Positions 6,854-11,506 of a stretch of 11,506 nucleotides of DNA are shown here, in pieces. Below the pieces are notes generated by a model. The model had not been told where the DNA came from and did no database searches. It saw only the letters and a list, made by a program, of their open reading frames with translations. Each line of letters begins with the position of its first letter. Positions within the stretch are counted from its first letter, which is position 1. The stretch comes from Chrysochromulina parva (lineage: Eukaryota > Haptophyta > Prymnesiales > Chrysochromulinaceae), in the NCBI GenBank assembly GCA_002887195.1, contig PJAB01001915.1, positions 1 through 11,506 on the forward strand. The letters run 5' to 3'. The position numbers were made by a program, and so were the translations under genes.

Positions 6854-7043
6854 TCAATTGAGATAAAATATGTGCACCGTAAGGTACCCCACCACGTCGA
6901 TATGTATGAGGAAACGTAACCAGCGTGTAGCTGTGTGTGTTGACGTTGTAAGCGGACCAACTTTCGGGATACGTGGTCTACGAGAGTCGCGACAGATTGC
7001 ATGGTGTTTCACAACTTGACTTGGGAGCTGCGGCGATCAACGT

Positions 7044-7742
7044 ATGGCAACGCGGTGGGTGTCCATGGCTCAGCTCATAGCGTGTACGGACGTTTGCGCA
7101 TTGACTTTGGCGACTGAGAACAAGCTCAAGGTTCTGTGCCTGCATGGGTACGCTCAGAACGCTGAAATCTTTCGTGACCGGAGCGGAGGATTCCGGAAGC
7201 CACTCAAAAAGAGCATGTATGAGATGCACTACGTCGATGGCCTCTTTGGATGCACAAAGGATGGCGAGGACGAGGCAGAGGCCGACGCCGATCCGATGCG
7301 CCGCGCGTGGTGGCGAGGAAGCTCGGCGGAGCTGAGTTACAAGGGATGGGACGAGTCACATCAACTACTCACGCAGATGTGGCTCCGCGAAGACTTTGAT
7401 GGCGTCATCGGTTTCTCGCAGGGGGCGGCCGCCGCCGCCATGCTCTGTGCCGAGAGGAAGCCCATGTTTGGAATGTTTGTGTCGGGCTTCGTGCCACGTG
7501 ATCGCCACGCTGCAGCTGCGTTGTTGGCGGGGGTGCGCGATGTGCCCACGCTGCACGTCTTCGGCGAGAGCGACGAGCTAGTGACGCCCGAAAGGTCGCG
7601 GGCGCTCGCGGATCTCTTTGATGGCGCGAGTGTCATCGTGCACGAAGGCGGGCACATGATTCCGTCGAGTGCGCATGTGCGCACGCAGGTGCTCAGCTTT
7701 TTGGATTCGGTAACGCCGTCCCTGTTGGATCCCCTGAAGTGA
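7044..7742 (+). CDS. FSH1/OVCA2-family serine hydrolase
   Basis: 232-aa alpha/beta hydrolase of the FSH1 family (yeast Fsh1-3, human OVCA2), probably cytosolic; some family members hydrolyse fatty-acyl esters. Seen: the opening strand and turn LKVLCLHGYAQN at 28-39, the nucleophile elbow GFSQG with S125, the acidic residue D177 in GESDELV, and the histidine H204 in EGGHMIP. This gives a complete Ser-Asp-His triad in normal order. The length is typical. A roughly 27-residue leader precedes the first strand and may be a short targeting peptide or over-extension; M8 (7065) is an alternative start. Residues 70-90 form an acidic insertion. It sits between the filamin-repeat and YiiX-like genes on the same strand, with no functional link evident. 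Confidence 0.92.
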   Translation: MATRWVSMAQLIACTDVCALTLATENKLKVLCLHGYAQNAEIFRDRSGGFRKPLKKSMYEMHYVDGLFGCTKDGEDEAEADADPMRRAWWRGSSAELSYKGWDESHQLLTQMWLREDFDGVIGFSQGAAAAAMLCAERKPMFGMFVSGFVPRDRHAAAALLAGVRDVPTLHVFGESDELVTPERSRALADLFDGASVIVHEGGHMIPSSAHVRTQVLSFLDSVTPSLLDPLK

Positions 7743-7976
7743 CTAGCACAAAGATCGATCTGCGCACAACAGACAGCGCAGAAAAAATGAGGAGGAGGCA
7801 GCCTCCCTGGCTATAACGGTGAAGCATAAGTGCAGGAGCGTAAAACAGAAACTGCTGTGCTCGGAATTTGACAATGGAAAATTTGGAATTTGAAATACCC
7901 GATTTGGAATCTGTAAAAAGACACCGGGGGGAGCCGGGGGACACACACGAGCGACGAGGAATCTGTACGCTTAGGT
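7743..7976. promoter_or_regulatory. Intergenic region upstream of YiiX-like gene
   Basis: 234 nt between two plus-strand genes. From 7863 there are three degenerate 21-22-bp repeats beginning GGAATTTG (7863), GGAATTTG (7885) and GGAATCTG (7906). The last runs into the roughly 37-bp element at 7913-7949 that recurs at 11331-11365. The start codon follows 27 nt later. The region is likely promoter and leader. Confidence 0.5.
7913..7949 (+). repeat. Copy A of a dispersed 35-37-bp element
   Basis: The core TAAAAAGACACCGGGGGGAG, followed by CCGGGGG and ACACACACG, recurs at 11331-11365. The two copies differ by 2 G bases inside the element and by a 6-base gap in the flanking ATTTGG. This copy ends 27 nt before the ATG of the YiiX-like gene and reads in the same direction as it. 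Confidence 0.85.
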
Positions 7977-8738
7977 ATGAGGTACAGTGTATCCCGATCA
8001 ACAATCACGACGACGACGCTCGGAGAAAGGCTTTCACGCTCACACCCAAAAGGTGTGGTCGCCTCTTGCCTTCTCATGTTCATCTTGGCGTTTGTGGCAG
8101 CGGCGGCGTCCGTACCGGAATACTCTTTGCAAACAGGAGACCTCCTTTTCGTCCAACCTCCACTTGATGCAACGCTGCCGCTCGATTCCGCGATTCTCGC
8201 CACCGGGGCGGCGACCATAGCCTGGCTGCGCTCGCAAGGCGTCCCAGTTGCGTCGAATGAGACGGTGGTGCACGTTGCCCTAGTTTATCGCGACACGCAG
8301 TCTGACCGGGTGACGCTCGTGGAGGCCACTCCGCCTGTCGTCACGCAGACACCGGCACGCTCCTTTTTCGAGTCGTGGACCAATGCTTCCACATTCTTCC
8401 TTGGTCGCCTCAAAGATCCAGACGTGCGTGCCCATGGCGCTGAAGCGGTAGGCGCTGCGCTTCAGCAGCTTGGTAAGCCATATGCCGACGACTTTGGCAC
8501 ACCACCACAGGAATTTTACTGCAGCAGCCTTGTCACCTGGGCGTATGGGAAGGCGACTGGCAAAGACGTGAATGTATTCGTGGATCAGCCCTTTACACTC
8601 ATCTTTGAACCGCTCGAGTTTTGGGAGCAATACTACTCGGACATGAATATGACTTTGCCGCTCAACGTCACGGGTTCCAACCCGACACTGCTCCTCCACT
8701 CTCCGCGCGTCGAATTTTCACGGCTGGGCTATACATAG
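7977..8738 (+). CDS. Secreted YiiX-like permuted papain-fold protein
   Basis: 253-aa protein of the YaeF/YiiX (peptidase C92-like, permuted NlpC/P60) group. Seen: a basic N-terminus and hydrophobic core at about 27-44 ending AAAAS, read as a signal peptide or anchor; then GDLLFVQ at 54-60, H99 in VVHVALVY, E116 in VEATP, and C182 in FYCSSLVTWAY. In this permuted fold the histidine precedes the cysteine, and H99/E116/C182 match the expected catalytic set. NxS/T sequons lie at N94, N136, N224 and N230, consistent with passage through the ER. Known bacterial relatives are cell-wall or lipid amidases or thioesterases; the substrate here cannot be inferred. The start is the first ATG (M1). M34 would leave a short signal with no basic end and is less likely. 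It has a dispersed repeat just upstream and converges on the DnaJ gene. Confidence 0.85.
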   Translation: MRYSVSRSTITTTTLGERLSRSHPKGVVASCLLMFILAFVAAAASVPEYSLQTGDLLFVQPPLDATLPLDSAILATGAATIAWLRSQGVPVASNETVVHVALVYRDTQSDRVTLVEATPPVVTQTPARSFFESWTNASTFFLGRLKDPDVRAHGAEAVGAALQQLGKPYADDFGTPPQEFYCSSLVTWAYGKATGKDVNVFVDQPFTLIFEPLEFWEQYYSDMNMTLPLNVTGSNPTLLLHSPRVEFSRLGYT

Positions 8739-9035
8739 TCATTACGTTACACGAGTCACGACAGCGGTGCCCGGGTGGGCCGGCTTAGTAAAAAGAAATT
8801 GATCCGCGGACTGAACACCGATTTTAACAACGAGCGTGCGCTCGGCTCGAAAACGCTGTCCGTCTCTCGGTAAGCTCTCCAGCCCCATCCTCGCACGGGC
8901 ACACGACCGAGATACGAAACACGCACCAATCGAAATACAGTCCGCCGAGAGCCGCCGAGACCGGGCACACGTTTACGGCGCGGTACCGAAAAAAGAGCAT
9001 ACTAGACGCGCTCTCTAAGCGACGTAGTACGCTCT
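8739..9035. other. Convergent 3' intergenic region
   Basis: 297 nt between the stops of the plus-strand YiiX-like gene and the minus-strand DnaJ gene. The only structure I see is a 12-bp direct repeat at its right edge (9009-9020 and 9030-9041), the second copy of which covers the DnaJ stop codon. No gene or RNA was recognised. Confidence 0.5.
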
Positions 9036-9041
9036 CTAAGC
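9009..9041 (-). repeat. 12-bp direct repeat containing the DnaJ stop codon
   Basis: CGCTCTCTAAGC occurs at 9009-9020 and 9030-9041, with a 21-bp offset. The second copy contains the TAG stop (9036-9038) of the minus-strand gene. Because 21 is a multiple of three, the first copy supplies a second in-frame TAG seven codons further on. Confidence 0.8.
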
Positions 9042-11276
9042 ACGCCCCCTCCGCTTTGAGCTGCCCTCACTGCATGTGAGCTGCTTGAAGAGCACCTCCT
9101 TCGCCTCGGAGCACTCTCGCATCTTACGCTCCGCGCGCACCTTGAGGCCCTTGTACCGGTCAGGATGCCACTGCTTCGCAAGCTTCCGATACTGCTTGAT
9201 GACCCAGGAGCATTGGTCTTCGGGCTTGAGGTCTCCGAGGTTCGCAGGCAGCTCGAGGACTGAACGGTGGTTGCGCCCGCTGTTCGGGTCGCCCGCGTGC
9301 CCGCACCGATTGTCATGCCATGCCTTTTGATCTGAAGGGTCGATGCACCGCCATTTTCTCTGCAGCTCCAGCACACGGCGCAAGTTGCCTTCAAGCGCCT
9401 GCGCGGCCTCCTTAGGGGCGCCGGGACCGCTCGATAGTTCAGAGGCAGCGCGCAGGTCCGCAACAGCCTCGTCGAAGTTCTGGTCGGCTTCGTGGGCGAC
9501 TGCACGCGCCTCGAGAGCCTCACGCACGCGTGCGGGGTGCACTTGCACGCCGGGCCCAGGCGTCGACAGCGCGCTGTAGGCAGTCTGGCAGTCCTCCATC
9601 GCCTCCACGTGCTTCTTCATCGCGGACCGTGCGCGGCATAGCTTGAGCAGCACCTGGGCTCGAAGGAGCGTGTTGCCCACGTCCATGCCCCTCAACTTAG
9701 CAAGCACCGTGTCCAGCTCGGCGACGGCACGGTGGTTGTAGCCCTTGACCACCTGCTCCTCGGCAGAGGCCATGAGCTGCAACACCGCCTTGAGCTGCTT
9801 GTATTGGGTGCGCACCTCTTCTTGATCAGGGTCGTACTTGAGCACACTCGCGAGGAAGCTGAGGGCCTTCTTGCCATCTCCCTGCTCGAGCGCGGCGGCG
9901 GACCCAAGGGCGACAGCGAGCATCCGCGGCTGGCCTCGTAGCCACGGGCTGTACGTCGCCGTCGCCTCCACCACGCGGGCGGCCGCTCGCTGTGCACTGC
10001 CCCATCGGCCAAGCATCTGGTGGCAGCGCGCTTCGAGAAGCTGGAGACGTGCCGACGAGCGAAGATCGCGCGGCAGCCGCTCGAGCGCGTCGAGTGCCGC
10101 CTGCCACTGCTCCGTGCGCACCGACGTGAAGAAGGGTAGCAGGGCCCGCTCAGCCACCATCATCTGGACCACGCCCTCGCGTGCCGCATTGACTTCCTCC
10201 GCGCTCAGAGTCGCACCGTCGGGATGAGCGAGGAGACGCGTGTACAGGACGCCGGCCTCACGGAATGAGGCCGCGCTTCGGTGCTCCCCGGCGCGTCGCA
10301 GTAACTCGGGTGGACTCGTGCTGGGGCGCGCTGCCAACCACTCCGCCAACCACACAGGCGAGCCAGTCATCCGCGCCTGTACAATCTCGCTCAGCTTTCG
10401 CACCTCGTCGGCGGAGTGCAGCCCATGCGCAGAGCAGAACTCGTACACCGCATGCGGCCCGTCCTCGTGGCTGTTGCGCACCACAAGCTTCTTTGTGAGC
10501 ACTCCGCTGCCATCGTTGCCCGGTCCACGCAGCTGAAGCTCGAGCTCGAACAGCGCCGGTGACGGCTTCGCTTCCACGAGCAGTCTGTCGTCATCCATGC
10601 TGGCTTGCAGGTAGGCCGACCAGTCTGCTTCGTCCCGAGCCGCGCGCGCCCTCGCCTCCTGCAGCGCGAGAGCCTCCTCGACTCGCCGAGCCTCAGCGGC
10701 CGCCGCCTCCCGCGCCTCCTGCGCCTCAAGCATCCTTTGCTGCTTGAGCTTCTGCATGGCCGTGGCAAGGAGCTGCTTCAGGTCCGCCACGGTGGTCTCA
10801 TCCAAGCCTTCACGCAGTACGAGGGCTCCTGATGCAGGTGAGGGCACCACGCGAGCGGCGGGAGGCAGGAGCGCGCGGATCAAGTGGGCCGCGGCCTGGT
10901 CGTGCTCGCCGTCTTTCGCAAGCTCGGCGGCCTTCTTCTTGTACGCTCCAGCAGTACGCAGCAGCAGACTAGCCGGCGCCTCGTGCGAAATCGCTGCAGC
11001 ATCCTGCGCGAACATGTTCGCGAGACTAAGCACCGAGTCAACATCCTCAATCCCATGGCGCTCTGCGAAAATCACGCTCGCTATTGCCGGATCTTGCGAA
11101 CGAAGCATCTCCGCCGCGGCCTCCTGCCCTGAGGTGAACTTTATACTCCGAGACAGTACGACAGTATCGTCAGCGATCTGCTCTGCTGATTGCAAGCTTT
11201 CCTCGTCAGCAGATGCGAGAGCGAGAAGAAGTACGGCGAGCGTGGAGAGAAAGAGCGGTGCGCTGCCACGTCGCAT
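9036..11276 (-). CDS. ER-type TPR protein with C-terminal J domain (DNAJC3-like)
   Basis: 746-aa protein. Seen: a signal peptide at 1-22 (two arginines, a Leu/Ala-rich core, ASA), an Ala/Glu/Arg-rich coiled coil at about 165-215, an FELELQLRG...VVRNSHEDGP...FCSAHGL block at 243-302, TPR-like helical repeats from about 325 to 640, and a J domain at about 672-735 with HPD at 704-706. Known: DNAJC3/p58IPK-type proteins enter the ER, bind unfolded clients through TPRs and stimulate the Hsp70 BiP through HPD. The architecture (signal, TPR, J at the end) matches, but here an extra 300-residue N-terminal part is present. Odd: the J-domain loop before QYRKLAKQWHPD is longer than usual. The J domain is preceded by a Cys/His/Trp segment at 642-660 and contains several cysteines, so disulfides are possible. 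There is no KDEL-like end; the protein ends in a basic tail. Start: first ATG, directly before the signal peptide. Confidence 0.87.
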   Translation of the reverse strand: MRRGSAPLFLSTLAVLLLALASADEESLQSAEQIADDTVVLSRSIKFTSGQEAAAEMLRSQDPAIASVIFAERHGIEDVDSVLSLANMFAQDAAAISHEAPASLLLRTAGAYKKKAAELAKDGEHDQAAAHLIRALLPPAARVVPSPASGALVLREGLDETTVADLKQLLATAMQKLKQQRMLEAQEAREAAAAEARRVEEALALQEARARAARDEADWSAYLQASMDDDRLLVEAKPSPALFELELQLRGPGNDGSGVLTKKLVVRNSHEDGPHAVYEFCSAHGLHSADEVRKLSEIVQARMTGSPVWLAEWLAARPSTSPPELLRRAGEHRSAASFREAGVLYTRLLAHPDGATLSAEEVNAAREGVVQMMVAERALLPFFTSVRTEQWQAALDALERLPRDLRSSARLQLLEARCHQMLGRWGSAQRAAARVVEATATYSPWLRGQPRMLAVALGSAAALEQGDGKKALSFLASVLKYDPDQEEVRTQYKQLKAVLQLMASAEEQVVKGYNHRAVAELDTVLAKLRGMDVGNTLLRAQVLLKLCRARSAMKKHVEAMEDCQTAYSALSTPGPGVQVHPARVREALEARAVAHEADQNFDEAVADLRAASELSSGPGAPKEAAQALEGNLRRVLELQRKWRCIDPSDQKAWHDNRCGHAGDPNSGRNHRSVLELPANLGDLKPEDQCSWVIKQYRKLAKQWHPDRYKGLKVRAERKMRECSEAKEVLFKQLTCSEGSSKRRGRA

Positions 11277-11506
11277 GGATGTTCAGAAATCGACCTTTAG
11301 TGCTCATTTTCGGCGCGAGCGACAAATTTGGTAAAAAGACACCGGGGGGAGCCGGGACACACACGGGACACACGGGACACGCGGACGCACAAAGGCACAC
11401 AGACCAATCTCACAACCAACCAGACCCACCAACAACAAACAACCCGCACGTCAGCGCGACAACCGAAGCCGCGGCCGACTCAACAGCCGCAAGCCCGAAG
11501 CCGACC
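11277..11506. promoter_or_regulatory. 5' flank of the DnaJ gene, CA-rich strand
   Basis: 230 nt to the window edge. It holds copy B of the dispersed element (11331-11365), then short ACACACGGG repeats, then a CA-rich stretch containing CAA units (about 11400-11445). The plus strand is almost free of T (four in 11333-11506) and has no ATG there. It may be the promoter of the DnaJ gene and, further right, the 5' leader of an unseen plus-strand gene. This is inference. Confidence 0.45.
11331..11365 (+). repeat. Copy B of the dispersed 35-37-bp element
   Basis: Near-identical to 7913-7949, including ACACCGGGGGGAGCC and the trailing ACACACACG, with two fewer G bases. It lies 54 nt upstream of the DnaJ ATG but reads away from that gene. 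It is extended on the right by ACACACGGG units (11356-11374). Confidence 0.85.

Larger units (their letters stand above)
6675..7043. promoter_or_regulatory. AT-rich intergenic region upstream of the FSH1-like gene
   Basis: 369 nt between two plus-strand genes. From about 6770 to 6870 it turns markedly AT-rich compared with the surrounding DNA. It holds a 15-bp tandem repeat (6782-6811), then a 16-bp-arm hairpin (6814-6853), then a TATA-like GATAAAATAT patch at 6862-6871. It probably contains the promoter of the FSH1-like gene. No open frame with recognisable content is present. Confidence 0.5.

Noticed and set aside
7743..7946. A minus-strand open frame across the dispersed element reading a PPAPPGVFL-like peptide, partly shared with the frame at 11206-11400
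   Set aside because: The two element copies differ by 2 bases, which breaks the shared frame, so the similarity is at DNA level and not a conserved peptide.
1..11506. CRISPR array, rRNA or tRNA genes, bacterial operon signals, Shine-Dalgarno sites
   Set aside because: No regularly spaced repeats, no tRNA cloverleaf or rRNA-like segment was recognised, and the genes are eukaryotic in type.
1..11506. Kinetoplastid-style polycistronic cluster
   Set aside because: GC-rich and intron-poor would fit, but three strand switches in 11.5 kb do not match long one-strand gene arrays.

Overview
The window looks like a piece of nuclear genome from a compact, GC-rich, intron-poor unicellular eukaryote. 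The evidence is the gene content: a DHHC palmitoyltransferase, an eIF4E cap-binding protein, a PXK-type pseudokinase, a ten-EF-hand protein, a filamin-repeat protein, an FSH1/OVCA2 serine hydrolase, a secreted YiiX-like papain-fold protein and an ER-type TPR/DnaJ protein. None of these is organised as a bacterial operon. I cannot name the lineage. A protist or microalga fits, but nothing here separates haptophytes, stramenopiles, green picoalgae, alveolates and others.

Layout: eight protein genes in 11.5 kb, nearly back to back. Three lie on the minus strand at the left: DHHC 148-1209, eIF4E 1507-2214 and PXK-like 2380-3459. A divergent region with a G-rich tract (3460-3752) follows. Four genes then lie on the plus strand: EF-hand 3753-5504, filamin-repeat 5799-6674, FSH1-like 7044-7742 and YiiX-like 7977-8738. 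After a convergent 3' region (8739-9035) comes one long minus-strand gene, TPR/DnaJ 9036-11276, whose 5' flank closes the window. Three longer open frames begin only at TTG or GTG codons, so I moved those starts to the first plausible ATG (2214 and 3753) or to an ATG supported by the homologous region (3459). The filamin-repeat frame was handled the same way (5799).

The genes do not form one pathway. Two themes recur. One is membrane or secretory function: palmitoylation, a secreted glycoprotein and an ER chaperone co-factor. The other is calcium and cytoskeletal scaffolding: the EF-hand array and the filamin repeat. Non-coding points of interest are a roughly 35-bp repeat found upstream of two genes, a T-depleted CA-rich strand at the right edge, G-quadruplex-type tracts, and a hairpin beside a 15-bp tandem repeat upstream of the FSH1-like gene. 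The most useful protein-level oddities are a possible 39-nt in-frame micro-intron in eIF4E, a non-canonical zinc-binding region in the DHHC enzyme, and the strict 62-residue period of the EF-hand array. I see no clear evidence of a wholly new biological system.
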